This document shows positions 1 to 8,905 of a stretch of 64,000 bases of DNA, piece by piece. The number at the start of each line of letters is the position of its first letter. Within the stretch, counting starts at the first letter, position 1. Source of the stretch: CBDHDJ01 sp965261645 (lineage in GTDB: Bacteria; Pseudomonadota; Alphaproteobacteria; SHVV01). The notes under the pieces are model-generated. The model was not told the DNA's origin, made no database searches, and saw only the letters and a program-made list of their open reading frames with translations. The stretch is from contig CBDHDJ010000003.1 in the NCBI GenBank assembly GCA_965261645.1, positions 620,001 to 684,000 of the forward strand, written 5' to 3'. A program made the translations under genes and the position numbers.

Positions 1-989
1 ACAGGGAGGTGAGGATACTGGGCGCCGCCGAGGCCCGGGCCCGGTCGCTGTCCGACGAGGTTTTCTGGCTGCGCCATGCCCTGGAGGGGTCCAAGGCCGG
101 GCAGAAGAAGCTGAAGACCCGGCTTGCGAAGCTGCGCGCGACCGGGGCGACGCTGTCGAAGTTGCCGTCCGACGAGGCCGCTCAGCTGCGTACCGTCCTG
201 AGGCGGTCGCGGCGCCACAAGACGACGATCAAGTCGCTGTCCCGGGAGAACGCCCGGCTGCACAAGGGCGCGAAGACGTCGCGGAACCGGATCGAGACGC
301 TGGAAGTCCAGCTTGCGAAGCTGCGCGCGACCGGGGCCGTGTTGTCGAAGACGCTCTACGGCCGCAAGAGCGAGCAGCAAGACAAGCTGCGCTCGGAACG
401 CAAGCGCGGCCAGCAGCGCGGCGCGCCCGGCCACGGCCGCACCCAACGGCCCGGGCTTGAGGAGCGCACCGAGGAGCGCAACCCGCCGGCCGATGCGTGC
501 GTCTGCGGACGGTGCGGGCAGCCCTATGCGCCGAACGGCGCCGAGGAATCCACCCTCGTCGAGATCGAGGTTCAGGCCCACAAGCGCGTGATCCGCCGTC
601 CACGTTGGCGCCGGAGTTGCGACTGCGCGTCCTCACCCATGGAACTGTTGGCGCCTCCGGTGCCGCGGCTGTTCGCCAGAACACCCTACGGAACCAGCTT
701 CTGGGCGCGTTTCCTGTTCGAGCACTGTGCCTGCTTCCGCCCCGTGCACCGCACCGCCGCGTGGATGGCCGGCCACGGCCTGCCGGTCTCGCCCGGGACG
801 CTGGCCGACAGCCTGAAGCGCTTCATACCGCTGTTCGAGCCGCTGGCCGAGGCGATCCTCGCGCACCAGAACAAGGCGGCGCTGCGCCATGCCGACGAGA
901 CCGGTTGGAGCGTGCAGGAGCTTCGCGGCGAAGACCGGTCAAGCCGCGCCTGGCTGTGGACCTCGGTCAGCGACGACGCGGTCTACTAT
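1..989 (+). pseudogene. tnpC: IS66 transposase TnpC, N-terminal part (5' of intron)
   Basis: The reading frame is open from the window edge; the GTG at 9 is only the first possible start in the window, so the true start is probably upstream. The protein begins with a Lys/Arg-rich coiled coil containing two copies of an AKLRATGA-type segment. It then has the IS66 zinc-finger region (CxxCGQPY, CDCASSP), the conserved RTPYG segment, and the first catalytic Asp in HADETGW near position 893. The frame is cut at 989 by an antisense group II intron just before the conserved IDPSRSAEAA segment, which resumes at 2922. The intact relative at 43301-45832 shows what the joined protein should look like. 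Confidence 0.88.
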
Positions 990-1026
990 CGCGGTAGGGA
1001 CGCTGGTTGCCCAGCGCCCCCCGCAC

Positions 1027-1059
1027 AGATCCGGACAGGCCCGCTAGGGCATCCGGCTC
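1027..1059 (-). ncRNA. Group II intron domain V
   Basis: Read on the minus strand this 33-nt stretch starts GAGCCGGATG and ends TCCGGATCT. The two arms pair, with a CCC/GGG-paired upper stem, as expected of the catalytic domain V hairpin. It lies about 40 nt from the intron 3' end and is followed by a second hairpin (GGCGCTGGGCAACCAGCGTC) in the position of domain VI. Confidence 0.8.
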
Positions 1060-2558
1060 CTCCCTTGGGTTCCGCCCCGCATAGCGCTGACGGCAAATCG
1101 TTGGTCCGGCCACGGGTGTCGGATTTCCAGCTTGGGCCAATGGGTCTTGGTCAGTGCCGTGATATCGGCCCATGTCGTGCGGTCCTTCTGCGACCGTAGG
1201 CGTAGCGTGCGCAACCACAGTCGCTTCAGGCGGATAGTAAAACGGTCGAGGTATCGGTAGCTGTTCGGGACTGCGTAGTAGTTGAGCCATCCGTCGAGCA
1301 CCTTCCCCAGCCATCTTGCCGTCTCCTTGGACTTGCAGTGCATCCGCCTGCGTAGCGCCTCCTTAATCCGCTTCAGTGTCCGGCTCATCCGCCTCGCGAC
1401 CGGTTTGCGCCCCAACTGGAATCTCCCTCGTCTGTCCTTCGCGCAGTAGTGCGTGAAGCCCAGAAAGTCGAAGGTCTCCGGTCTGCCCTGCCCTCGTTGC
1501 CGACGGTCTTTCAGGGCAAACCGCCCGAACTCGATGAGCCGGGTCTTGTCGGGGTGTATGTCCAGTTCGAACCTTCCAAACCGTTCCTTTACGGCGTTCA
1601 GGAAGCGCTCCGCGTCCCGCTTGTGCTGAAAACCCACCACGAAATCATCGGCGTACCGCACGATGATTGTGTCGCCTTCGACCTCGTGGCTGCGCCACTT
1701 CTTCTGGAACCACAAGTCGAGGACATAGTGCAGGTAGATGTTCGCCAAGACCGGTGAAGCCACCGAGCCTTGCGGCGTTCCCCGCAGGTTGTCCCGCCAC
1801 TCTCCATCTTCCATGACGCCAGCGTTCAACCACTTGATGATGAGCCTGATAACCCGCTTGTCCGCGATGCGGTGTTCGAGAAACTGGACCAGCCAGTTCC
1901 TCGACACGTTGTCGAAGAATGCACGGATGTCACAGTCCACCACCCAGTTGATCTTGCGCCGTTTGATCCCAGCCGCGAGCGCGTCGAGCGCATTATGCGC
2001 CCCACGCCCGGGCCGGAACCCATAGCTGAACTCCAGGAACTCCGCCTCGTAAATCGGCGTCAGGATTATCTCCGCCACAGCCTTCTGGACTATCTTGTCC
2101 TCTATGGCCGCGACGCCGAGCGGTCGTGTGCCGCCATCCGGTTTCGGAATATTTACCCGCCGTGATGGCATCGCCCGGTACGCTCCCGAGTGCACGCGGT
2201 CGTGAAGGTCGGTTAGACGGCCTTCCAGCCCTTCCTCGTACATCCGCCACGTCATGCCATCCGCGCCTGCCGCGGCGTTCCTCTTCAACGCGAAGAACGC
2301 CCAGCGTAGCGCTTCGACCGTGACATGGTGGAGAAGCGTCGTCAGACGCTCCCGTGGCTCCCGTTGTACAAATTGCCGTATCCGGTCAGCCGCCTGTGTC
2401 ACGCTTTTCCGGTCCTGTGTCCGGCGCGTGCTTTGGCCTTCCAGATTCCCCTTGGGCTCGGTCCTTCGCTCCATCGACTCCGCCGAGACTCTCATCCCTT
2501 TGTTCGCCGACTTCACAGCTACTATTCCCGAGTCTGACTTCTCCATGCCGTGCATCAT
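1044..2558 (-). CDS. ltrA: Group II intron reverse transcriptase/maturase
   Basis: A 504-aa intron-encoded protein. The order seen is an N-terminal RT0 region, RT motifs with PKPDGGTRPLG (about residue 140), SYGFRPGRGAHNAL, FDNVS, GTPQGSVASPVLANIYLHY and the catalytic YADD (about residue 305), then a maturase X domain ending in a GIIM-type region with WLGKVLDGWLNYY. No HNH endonuclease domain is visible at the C-terminus. The start has a GGAGG Shine-Dalgarno about 12 nt upstream in intron domain IV. It would reverse-splice and splice the host intron RNA. The frame is intact, so the intron could still be mobile or supply maturase in trans. Confidence 0.95.
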   Translation of the reverse strand: MMHGMEKSDSGIVAVKSANKGMRVSAESMERRTEPKGNLEGQSTRRTQDRKSVTQAADRIRQFVQREPRERLTTLLHHVTVEALRWAFFALKRNAAAGADGMTWRMYEEGLEGRLTDLHDRVHSGAYRAMPSRRVNIPKPDGGTRPLGVAAIEDKIVQKAVAEIILTPIYEAEFLEFSYGFRPGRGAHNALDALAAGIKRRKINWVVDCDIRAFFDNVSRNWLVQFLEHRIADKRVIRLIIKWLNAGVMEDGEWRDNLRGTPQGSVASPVLANIYLHYVLDLWFQKKWRSHEVEGDTIIVRYADDFVVGFQHKRDAERFLNAVKERFGRFELDIHPDKTRLIEFGRFALKDRRQRGQGRPETFDFLGFTHYCAKDRRGRFQLGRKPVARRMSRTLKRIKEALRRRMHCKSKETARWLGKVLDGWLNYYAVPNSYRYLDRFTIRLKRLWLRTLRLRSQKDRTTWADITALTKTHWPKLEIRHPWPDQRFAVSAMRGGTQGRSRMP

Positions 2559-2918
2559 CGGTTACGGATTCCTCCTTTCCTCAGCGACCCCGCCACGACA
2601 GCGGGATGGCATGGAGACCTCCCAGGTCCCGGTGCAGTGCGTACGTACGTGCATGGGTTCTTAGACACCGCGGGATTCTGACCCCCCAGTCGCCATATCG
2701 GTGGACCAGATGCTACCTTCGGCCTATGGAAAAGCCTCGGCATCCCGGATGAGTCTCTTTCGGTGCTCAATAGCCCTGCCCGCACGCGCCCCTGTCAACG
2801 CTTAACCCCCAACCTCGCGGATGGCGGCCCATGACTCGGGGTGGAAGTGATGGCTTGTCTTCTCCCTTCCCGCCGGACTTTCACCGGCTGCACTGGCACC
2901 AGTTAGCATGGCGCTCTC

Positions 2919-3666
2919 CATATCGACCCTTCGCGCAGCGCCGAGGCGGCACACAAGCTATTCGGCGAAGCGGTCCTCGGCACCATCATCGTCTGCGACC
3001 GCTACAGCGCCTACAAAAGGCTCGCGCGCCTTCTCGGGGGACTGGTGACGCTTGCGTTCTGCTGGAGTCATCAACGGCGCGATTTTATCGAGTGCGCGGC
3101 CGGCCAGGTCAGTCGTGACGGAATGGTGCCGGGGATGGATCGAGCGGATCGCGTCGATCTACCGCCTGAACGAGGCGCGGCTGGAGCATTACGACCCCGG
3201 GCTTGAGCGTCAGACATCGGCGTTCGACACGGCGCAGGACGCGCTGAAGGTGGCGCTCGACGGCCTGTTCGAGCAGGCCGAACGAGAGCTCGCCGGCCTG
3301 CCCGACGAGGCGCGCGAGGGCAAGGCCCTGCGCTCGCTCATCAACCATCGCGAGGGGTTGAGCGTCTTCATCGACCGCCCGCTGACACCGATGGACAACA
3401 ACGCCGCCGAAAGGATGATCAGAGGGCCGGCGATCGGAAGACGTCTGTCGTTCGGCTCCGACAGCAAGGACGGCGCGAAGTTCACGGCGGTCATGTACTC
3501 GGTGGTGGGCACGCTCTCGATGAACGGCATCGACGTCCGGCGCTGGCTCGAGGCGTGGCTGGAAGAATGCGCGAAGAATGGCCGCCGGCCGCCGGCCGAT
3601 CTGTCGCCCTGGCTGCCATGGTCGATGAACGAGGAACGCAGGCTCGCCCTGACGGCGCCGGGATGA
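2919..3666 (+). pseudogene. tnpC: IS66 transposase TnpC, C-terminal part, frameshifted
   Basis: The frame resumes with IDPSRSAEAAHKLFG and the second catalytic Asp in VCDRYSAY. Near 3115 the copy reads GTCAGTCGTGACGG where copy 3 (about 55930) reads GTCAGTCTGACGG, a 1-nt insertion that shifts the frame. The rest of the protein (EWCRGWIERIASIYRLNEARL..., with MDNNAAERMIRG holding the third catalytic residue) continues in a second frame that is open from 3052. The stop TGA overlaps the ATG of the next gene (ATGA at 3663-3666). Confidence 0.88.
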
Positions 3667-4544
3667 GCGGCGCCGTCGAGTGCCGCTATTACGGCCGCGA
3701 CTTCACGGCGCAAGAAATGGCGCTGCTTCGCGCTCTGATCGCCGGCCCTCCGGCGCTGAACCGCCATCGCCTGTCGAAGGAGTTCTGCCGGCGCATCGGC
3801 TGGTTCAAGCCCGACGGCGAGCTCAAGGACATGATGGCCAGGGTCACCATGCTCGACATGCACCGCGACGGCCTCATCGTCCTGCCGCCGCCGCAGGGGC
3901 GGCAGAACCGGCCCAAGCCGATCGTCTTCGGACCGGATACCGAACCGCCGCTGTTCGCGGCGCCGACAACTCTTGATGAGGTCCGCCCGCTCGACCTGCG
4001 CCCCGTCGTGCGCGGCACCCGCGAGGGCAAGCTGTGGAACGAGTTCATCGCCCGCTACCACTATCTCGGCTACAGGACCCTGGTCGGCGCCCAGATGCGA
4101 TATGCCGTCCATGACCGAAACGGCTGGCCCGTCGCCATGCTCGGCTTCTCCACCGCGGCATGGAAGCTCGCACCGCGCGACAGCTTCATCGGGTGGACGC
4201 CGCAACTACGCGAGAAGAACCTCCCCCTCGTGGTCGACAACCCGAGGTTCCTCATCCTGCCCTGGATCACCATCCCCAACCTGGGATCGCACATCCTCGC
4301 CATCATCCGCCAGCGTCTGCCCCTGGACTGGACCGAGCGCTACAACACCGCGCCCGTGCTGGTCGAGACCTTCGTCGAGACCCCGCGCTACACCGGAGCC
4401 GTCTACAGGGCTTCAGGCTGGATCCATGTCGGGACCACCCAGGGACGTGGGCGCTATGACCGGCAAAAACAGTTCGATAAACCGAAAAAGGACGTCTGGC
4501 TCCGGCCCCTGCGAAAAGATTGGAAACGAACTCTCAATCGGTAG
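3663..4544 (+). CDS. druA: DUF4338 / DruA-like protein, IS66-borne, copy 1
   Basis: A 293-aa protein of the DUF4338 family, which includes DruA of the Druantia anti-phage systems. Family hallmarks seen are the N-terminal CRYYGRDFT and CRRIGW segments, WNEFIARYHYLGY, MRYAVHDRNGWPVAML, NPRFLILPW and RGRYDR near the C-terminus. The start is set by the ATGA overlap with the upstream transposase, which implies translational coupling. None of the other Druantia genes (druB-E) is nearby, so a role in transposition or element maintenance is as likely as defence. The same gene pair recurs at 42423-43304 and 54498-55379. Confidence 0.88.
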   Translation: MSGAVECRYYGRDFTAQEMALLRALIAGPPALNRHRLSKEFCRRIGWFKPDGELKDMMARVTMLDMHRDGLIVLPPPQGRQNRPKPIVFGPDTEPPLFAAPTTLDEVRPLDLRPVVRGTREGKLWNEFIARYHYLGYRTLVGAQMRYAVHDRNGWPVAMLGFSTAAWKLAPRDSFIGWTPQLREKNLPLVVDNPRFLILPWITIPNLGSHILAIIRQRLPLDWTERYNTAPVLVETFVETPRYTGAVYRASGWIHVGTTQGRGRYDRQKQFDKPKKDVWLRPLRKDWKRTLNR

Positions 4545-4602
4545 AATCAACCGGAGCGCGCGGGTATATCCACGACCGTCCGCGGCTTGGCCGAACACTT
4601 AC

Positions 4603-4932
4603 TCTCCGTCGTCCAGTCCCCCCGGTGCTTACGTTTTCGGTGACGCTGTGGAACGCTCCAAAACGTTCTTTCCAGACCCACCAGACCCATAGGGGGTTCC
4701 GCATTGTGCAGCGAATTGTCCTACGTGGTGGGGCAGCCGGCCGCGCCGCGAATACCCGGCTTGACGGCAGGCCGGCCCGGCGCGTCCGCCGGTTCCGCGG
4801 CGCAATTCAGGAACAGGCATACCAATCCGCACCGGACCCCTTCGTGGCCGATCCGGCAACCGCTCCAACGCGCACGAGTCGTTCCCGGCGCGCTCCCGTG
4901 AGCGCACTAAGTTCATTGATGGCGCAGTGGAA
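4603..4932. other. Intergenic, no gene seen
   Basis: The sequence between the IS66 right end and the DUF1640 gene has open frames but no recognisable protein, ribosome-binding site or repeat. Confidence 0.5.
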
Positions 4933-5415
4933 TTAGAGGAGTTTGAACGCGGCGACGATCATGGCGGCGATCCCGAGATTGGCGCCGACAACCCATTTGA
5001 TGATGTCGTTCTTGCCGAGGGCTATCAGTTTCTCTGTCTCCTGCCGCAGCGTCTCGATATTGGCATTGGTCGCCGCGATGTCGGCCTTGGTTTCTTGCCG
5101 CAACACCTCGATGTTGGCGTTGGTCGCCGCGATGTCGGCCTTGGTTTCTTGCCGCAACGTCTCGATATTGGCCTTGGTTTCTTGCCGCAATGCCTCGATA
5201 TCGGCCTTGGTTTCTTGCCGCAACGTCTCGATGCTGGCATTGGTCGCCGCGATGCTGGCGTTGGTCGCCGCGATGTCGGCCTTGGTGGCGAGGTTGCGTT
5301 CCAGCAACCGGACCCGCTGACGCACCACCGTTTCAGCCTGGCGCTCCGGCATGCCGGAATTCACCAGTTCCTGGATGTCCTCGTGGGTGTCGAAAATGAG
5401 CGCCGAGTCCGCCAT
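4933..5415 (-). CDS. DUF1640-like membrane-anchored coiled-coil protein
   Basis: A 160-aa protein. The N-terminus (FDTHEDIQELVNSGMPERQAE) fits the DUF1640/CCDC90 family. Residues about 45-130 are a coiled coil built of repeated ETLRQETKADI and AATNANI units. The C-terminus is one membrane segment (WVVGANLGIAAMIVAAF). It is probably tail-anchored in the inner membrane; the biochemical role of the bacterial members is not established. The DNA repeats behind the coiled coil suggest that its length can change by slippage or recombination. It stands alone among mobile elements. Confidence 0.8.
   Translation of the reverse strand: MADSALIFDTHEDIQELVNSGMPERQAETVVRQRVRLLERNLATKADIAATNASIAATNASIETLRQETKADIEALRQETKANIETLRQETKADIAATNANIEVLRQETKADIAATNANIETLRQETEKLIALGKNDIIKWVVGANLGIAAMIVAAFKLL
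5041..5286. repeat. Tandem repeats encoding the coiled coil
   Basis: Units of the type GATGTCGGCCTTGGTTTC followed by TTGCCGCAA... recur several times, with shorter GGTCGCCGCGATG units between them. They encode the ETKADI and AATNANI segments of the DUF1640 gene. Confidence 0.8.
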
Positions 5416-5740
5416 GGCTCCAATATATGATCACGCCGCCGCCTGAGTATACTTCCAATCGCCGAACCTTATGCAAACCCGTGCCGGCCCGGATGATGTG
5501 CGGGAGTTTGTGCCGGGTGCTCAAGGAGGCACTTGAGGGCGCAGTGGCAGCTACCGCCGTTTACTGATGATGGAGTTGGTCGAGCTCAAGCGTGCACGTG
5601 ACCGCGTTGACCTTCCGAGCCACCGTCGATGTGCCGATCGTGTGACAGTCGCGCTTCGTCGGCTTTGACGGTCCGCCATATTCCAGCGGGCGGCGAGGCA
5701 CGACGCAGTCTGACCGAACGGTCAAGTAAAGGAGTAGGCG
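5416..5740. other. Intergenic, no gene seen
   Basis: This should contain the promoters of the leftward DUF1640 gene and the rightward small gene. No clear -35/-10 pair or other site was recognised. Confidence 0.4.
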
Positions 5741-6016
5741 ATGGCCGATGATCTAAAACACCTGGACGAGCACAGCAACGAAATCCACGAATTGGTTGAA
5801 ACCCTGGTGCAAAACCATCTGCTCGAAGCCGCCAACGCGAACCAGTATTGTCCCAAGTGCGTAGCCGTCACCTTGCTGGAATGGGCCACCTTCGCAGCAA
5901 CATGCGCGGGTGCCACTGCCGGTGAGATCACGGGCGCCATCGCCAACGGTGCCGCCACGGGCGAAGAAGAAACCGAATGGATGGAGACGGAGATCGTCCC
6001 CGTGACGCAGCACTAG
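5741..6016 (+). CDS. Small hypothetical protein with CPKC motif
   Basis: A 91-aa protein with a strong Shine-Dalgarno (AAAGGAG) 7 nt before the ATG, which supports translation. The N-terminal third is acidic and helical, then comes YCPKC, a Gly/Ala-rich hydrophobic stretch (about residues 52-70), and an acidic tail. I do not recognise the family. The small size, the charged leader and the Cys- and Gly-rich core could fit a secreted or modified peptide precursor, but no modification enzyme is adjacent, so this is speculation. Confidence 0.6.
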   Translation: MADDLKHLDEHSNEIHELVETLVQNHLLEAANANQYCPKCVAVTLLEWATFAATCAGATAGEITGAIANGAATGEEETEWMETEIVPVTQH

Positions 6017-6019
6017 TTG

Positions 6020-6052
6020 AGCGTGACATGTATCGGGCGTGACATGTATCGG
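6020..6052. repeat. 16-bp direct tandem repeat
   Basis: GCGTGACATGTATCGG occurs twice head to tail just after the stop of the small CPKC gene. Two units are too few to call iterons. Confidence 0.7.
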
Positions 6053-6209
6053 GTACCCGCGCATGCTTGTCGCAGCTGGGCGCCCGCAACGCAAATTTCA
6101 ACCTCCGCCGTGTCACGCCCCTGAACACCTTTTCCGAACCCGCGCCGGGCTCCCTGGCGTCCGGCGGCCGTTTCGCGTCAACAACCGGCCAGTTTACCGA
6201 TGGCCCTGA

Positions 6210-6653
6210 TCATCGCCGAGCCGGCCGGCGCGCACTCCGTTGCGCGGCGCCGATGATGCGATCGACCTGCGCCCGTGAGAGTCTAAACTGCCGGGCGATG
6301 GCCGCTGGCTTAACGCCGGCTTCGAACGCGGCCTGGATGACTCTCTGCTGACCCGGCGGCAACGAAACCGGCCCGTCCTTCGCTTTGGACCCCGCCGCCA
6401 AGCCACCCGCCGGCGACTTCTTTACTCCTGAACGCTCCGATGCAACCGCGGCGGCGCCAGACTGGCGGCCCCGGCGGCGCGCCTCGGCGGCAACCGAACT
6501 CAGCAAGGCGTCGAACTGCGCATCGTCAAGATGTTTCAACGCGGCCCCCAAATCGGCCGGCAGGGCATAGCGCGGCGGCACGGCATCACCCGAACTCGAA
6601 GACTTTGACGGAAACGGATCGGCCGACCGTGATGTTGCGTGTTTCCGCGACAT
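6210..6653 (-). CDS. Helix-turn-helix (resolvase-type HTH) protein
   Basis: About 147 aa from the ATG at 6653 (MSRKHATSRSADP). The open frame continues upstream, but the Arg-rich extension looks like out-of-gene GC-rich sequence. The N-terminus is low in complexity, residues about 35-60 are helical (DLGAALKHLDDAQFDALL), and the C-terminus (VIQAAFEAGVKPAAIARQF followed by LSRAQVDRIIGAA) matches a resolvase/HTH_7-like DNA-binding motif. It is probably a small DNA-binding regulator; the partner and target are unknown. Confidence 0.6.
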   Translation of the reverse strand: MSRKHATSRSADPFPSKSSSSGDAVPPRYALPADLGAALKHLDDAQFDALLSSVAAEARRRGRQSGAAAVASERSGVKKSPAGGLAAGSKAKDGPVSLPPGQQRVIQAAFEAGVKPAAIARQFRLSRAQVDRIIGAAQRSARRPARR

Positions 6654-6952
6654 GGCCTGAAAATGGCAGAACCGGACTCGCACGGCAACACCGTCTGCTC
6701 GCCACGCCGCAGGACGATGCCGGACATTCCGGGCGCGGCTCCCGCCATCCAAGGAACTCCCCCGCCAGAAACACGCATTCCTTACCCGAACCCGAAGCCT
6801 AGGCCCGTATCGGCGGCGGCCGTTCCGCTGCGATCCCCTGTGGCGCCAGCACGCCGCCGAGAGGGCGAGGTTGGCCGTGAGGCGGGCGGCGGATGGATGT
6901 CCGGAAGGGCCTCCCCGCCGTTTGCAACCACGGACCCACAGGAGGCGGTACA
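6654..6952. other. Intergenic, no gene seen
   Basis: This lies between two divergent genes. A GGAGG at 6941 belongs to the next gene. Nothing else was recognised. Confidence 0.4.
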
Positions 6953-7227
6953 ATGCAGATGGCCACAACGCTTCATCGCAGCACGTACACTTTCCTCACA
7001 CATTTGTTCGGCCCGGGCCTTGATGACGACCGTTACGTGATTGAGCGGTTCCAGTCGAAGGCCGACGGTGAGATCCGCCCCCGGGGGCGCAATGGGTCGT
7101 CGAAGAAGGGCCGGGGCAAGGCTTCCCGCGAGATCGTCTCCCTGAGCACCGTCCAGCGGATGAGGCCCGAGCGCGACGAGATCATCATCTGCACGGGCGT
7201 CAACCGCACCACCCTCGGCGTTCAATA

Positions 7228-7994
7228 TTGGGGTGACTATGCTGTCTGGGGTCATATGTTGCGGCGACGTTGATTCCTTCGGTCAGCGACAGACGGCTCC
7301 TCCGTTCAGCAAGGAAGGAGTTCGAATCGCCGCAACATATTCCGGTGCGCTCAGTAGGAGTTCAGGAACGCCATCAAGTCCTTGTCCTCCTTCCAGGGGC
7401 GGCCCGGATCAGGTTCCGCGACATCGCGCAGCGCCATCGCCGCGGCCTTCATCTTGAGGTTGATTTCGGCATAGATGTTGGTGGTGTCGATGGAGGAATG
7501 GCCGAGCCACGCGCGGACGGTATTGATGTCCACGCCGGCGAACACCAGGTGACAGGCGGTCGTATGTCTCAGCGCATGTGGCGTTATCGCGTGCGCTCCC
7601 ATTTCGGAGCTATGGCCTCGATCTGGGCGACAGCGATCTTCCCGCCCTCGCGCAGGTCCAGAAGATGAAGCAGGCGAACCTGATCGAGCGCGATCTGCCG
7701 CAACGTAAGTCGACGGGCACCGGACTCTGCGAGGTGCCGAAGGTATCGCTCTCGCGGTTCGACGAGCGGCGCAGCCCGGTATCTCCGGACTGTGTGCGGT
7801 TTTTTGAACAGTTCTTCGAACACGACGTTCCTCCTCGTTGTTGGGAGACAACATCGTGTCCATCACGCGCCACGGAGAAAAATATGTTTGCTGATCGCCG
7901 CTCAACTCCAGGGAAAACAAGGGGCATCAACGTCGCCGCAACATATGACCCCAGACAGCATAGTCCCCCATATGTTCGACAAAACATATGGGGG
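7228..7994. mobile_element. Internally deleted RIT-like element
   Basis: A long inverted repeat bounds the element: about 7229-7273 (GACTATGCTGTCTGGGGTCA...) and about 7927-7970 (its reverse complement, identical over about 40 bp). Further copies of the GTCGCCGCAACATAT core lie near 7333, and a short perfect palindrome (CCCCATATGTT/AACATATGGGG) sits at 7966-7993. Inside is a fragmentary tyrosine recombinase resembling RitC. Intact RIT elements carry three recombinases, so this is a non-autonomous derivative of about 770 bp, possibly mobilisable in trans. Confidence 0.65.
7351..7823 (-). pseudogene. RitC-like tyrosine recombinase, internal deletion
   Basis: The N-terminal part (MFEELFKKPHTVRRYR..., GTG start at 7823 with GAGGAGG upstream) covers a core-binding-like domain up to about 7590. 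It is joined out of frame to the C-terminal catalytic end: HALRHTT, the GHSSIDTTNIYAE active-site region with the nucleophile Tyr, and a short tail ending at 7351. The middle, with the first catalytic Arg, is missing. The wording of the C-terminus (GVDINTVRAWLGHSSIDTT) resembles RitC of recombinase-in-trio elements. Confidence 0.75.
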
Positions 7995-8116
7995 ATCGAG
8001 CGGTGGGCTTGTTCGTAAACGCGAAGTATCGCTGACCCGCGGTCGCCGGGAACGCCCGGCCGCGCCTCGCCGGCCGGGCGTCTTTTGCCAGGACCACAAC
8101 CGCGGAGGGGAGGAAC

Positions 8117-8905
8117 ATGCCCTACGAGGATCCCAAAAAAGAACGTACATGCGGGCGGCGGCGTTATGAACGCATTACCGCCGAGCGGATCGCCCGCGGC
8201 ATGTGTCCGAGGTGCGGCAAGGCGAAGCCCGCGCCCGATGGGACCTTGTGCCGGCACTGCGGCGAAAAGCGTCGCAAGGCCGAGCGCGCAAGATGCGCCA
8301 GGGCCAAGGCGGCCGGCATTCTTTACGGCGGCAGAGACCCGGAACGGTGCCGCGAGTTTGCGCGCGACAGGAGCAGGCGGCGCGACAGGGCGCGGCGGGA
8401 AGCGCGCACGTGCACGCGCTGCGGCACACATCCACCCATTGAACGCGGCACGGTGTGCGAACCGTGCCGCGTGGCAAGGCGTGACAGGGAGCGGGAACAA
8501 TATGCCGCGCGGCGGGCCGCCGGTTTGTGCGGCCGGTGCGGCACGCCCGCGCCCAGTGATGCCGCGTATTGCGACCGGTGCGCCGGGAGCGCGGCCAAAC
8601 GGTCAAGAAAAAAGGCGAAGAACGCGAGAAGCCGCCAGCGCTACGTCCAGCGGCGAGTACGAAGGCTTTGTATAGATTGCGGCTCACCGTCCCAGGGCGC
8701 GTCCCGGTGTCCTCCGTGCGCCCGCCGGTCCTGGGCGCGTTCGGGCGAGCATCGCGGTCTGCCGGTTCTGCCACCTCGAGTTACGGTCATCGAGATCGCC
8801 ACGGGTGTGAATCACGGAACATGGGACCGGTGGGAAGATGTAGTGGTCTGCCTGGCCTTCGCCAAGCTTTCCCGGGACCAGGTGGAGCTGATCCCGGATA
8901 TGTAG
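8117..8905 (+). CDS. Multi-zinc-ribbon hypothetical protein
   Basis: A 262-aa protein preceded by GGAGGGGAGG. It has four repeats of paired CxxC knuckles: CPRCGKAKPAPDGTLCRHC, CTRCGTH...CEPC, CGRCGTP...CDRC and CIDCGSP...CPPC. They are separated by Arg/Lys-rich helices. The last 55 residues (VTVIEIATGVNHGTWDRWEDV...) differ in style and could be a second domain. Paired zinc knuckles with basic helices suggest nucleic-acid binding. I know of no assigned function. Confidence 0.75.
   Translation: MPYEDPKKERTCGRRRYERITAERIARGMCPRCGKAKPAPDGTLCRHCGEKRRKAERARCARAKAAGILYGGRDPERCREFARDRSRRRDRARREARTCTRCGTHPPIERGTVCEPCRVARRDREREQYAARRAAGLCGRCGTPAPSDAAYCDRCAGSAAKRSRKKAKNARSRQRYVQRRVRRLCIDCGSPSQGASRCPPCARRSWARSGEHRGLPVLPPRVTVIEIATGVNHGTWDRWEDVVVCLAFAKLSRDQVELIPDM

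Larger units (their letters stand above)
990..2918 (-). mobile_element. Group II intron inserted antisense in IS66 transposase
   Basis: The insertion separates two parts of the transposase that are continuous in the relative at 43301-45832. It encodes a reverse transcriptase/maturase on the minus strand. Between that gene and the left edge are a domain V hairpin (1027-1059) and a domain VI-like hairpin (about 993-1022). The 5' end of the intron is at the right, starting GAGAGCGCC in the intron sense. The edges are uncertain by up to 5 nt, because the original target could have read either of two ways. Since it is antisense to the host gene it cannot be spliced from the transposase mRNA, so it destroys the gene. 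A 5' fragment of the same intron sits at 56123-56288 at the same site of IS66 copy 3. Confidence 0.9.
1..4602 (+). mobile_element. IS66-like element, copy 1 (left end outside window)
   Basis: The element holds a TnpC-type transposase gene followed by a DUF4338/DruA gene. Its right terminal repeat at 4580-4602 ends in ...CCGAACACTTAC, the reverse of the GTAAGTGTTCGG terminus of copy 3 at 54440. No tnpA or tnpB gene is visible, which is the ISBst12-like arrangement of IS66. The left end lies before base 1. It is almost base-identical to copy 3 (54440-56122), so one is a recent copy of the other. It is not functional on its own, because the transposase is split by a group II intron (990-2918) and carries a 1-nt insertion near 3115. 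Confidence 0.88.
6953..8035 (+). pseudogene. Hypothetical gene split by RIT-like element
   Basis: A 5' part from the ATG at 6953 (GGAGG at 6941-6945) runs to about 7230 and ends in ...NRTTLGVQYWGD. On the far side of the inserted element (7228-7994) the frame resumes as GDRAVGLFVNAKYR and stops at 8033-8035. The joined product would be about 108 aa with a basic Gly/Arg/Lys-rich middle (RPRGRNGSSKKGRGK). The GGGGA bases are present on both sides of the insertion. The family is not recognised. Confidence 0.6.

Noticed and set aside
1044..2558. Reverse transcriptase as a retron or DGR
   Set aside because: Maturase domain, adjacent domain V/VI hairpins and an insertion into a known gene show a group II intron; there is no msr/msd or template/variable repeat pair.
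3663..4544. A full Druantia defence system
   Set aside because: Only DruA-like genes are present, each tied to IS66 transposase; no druB-E-like genes or large helicase lie nearby.
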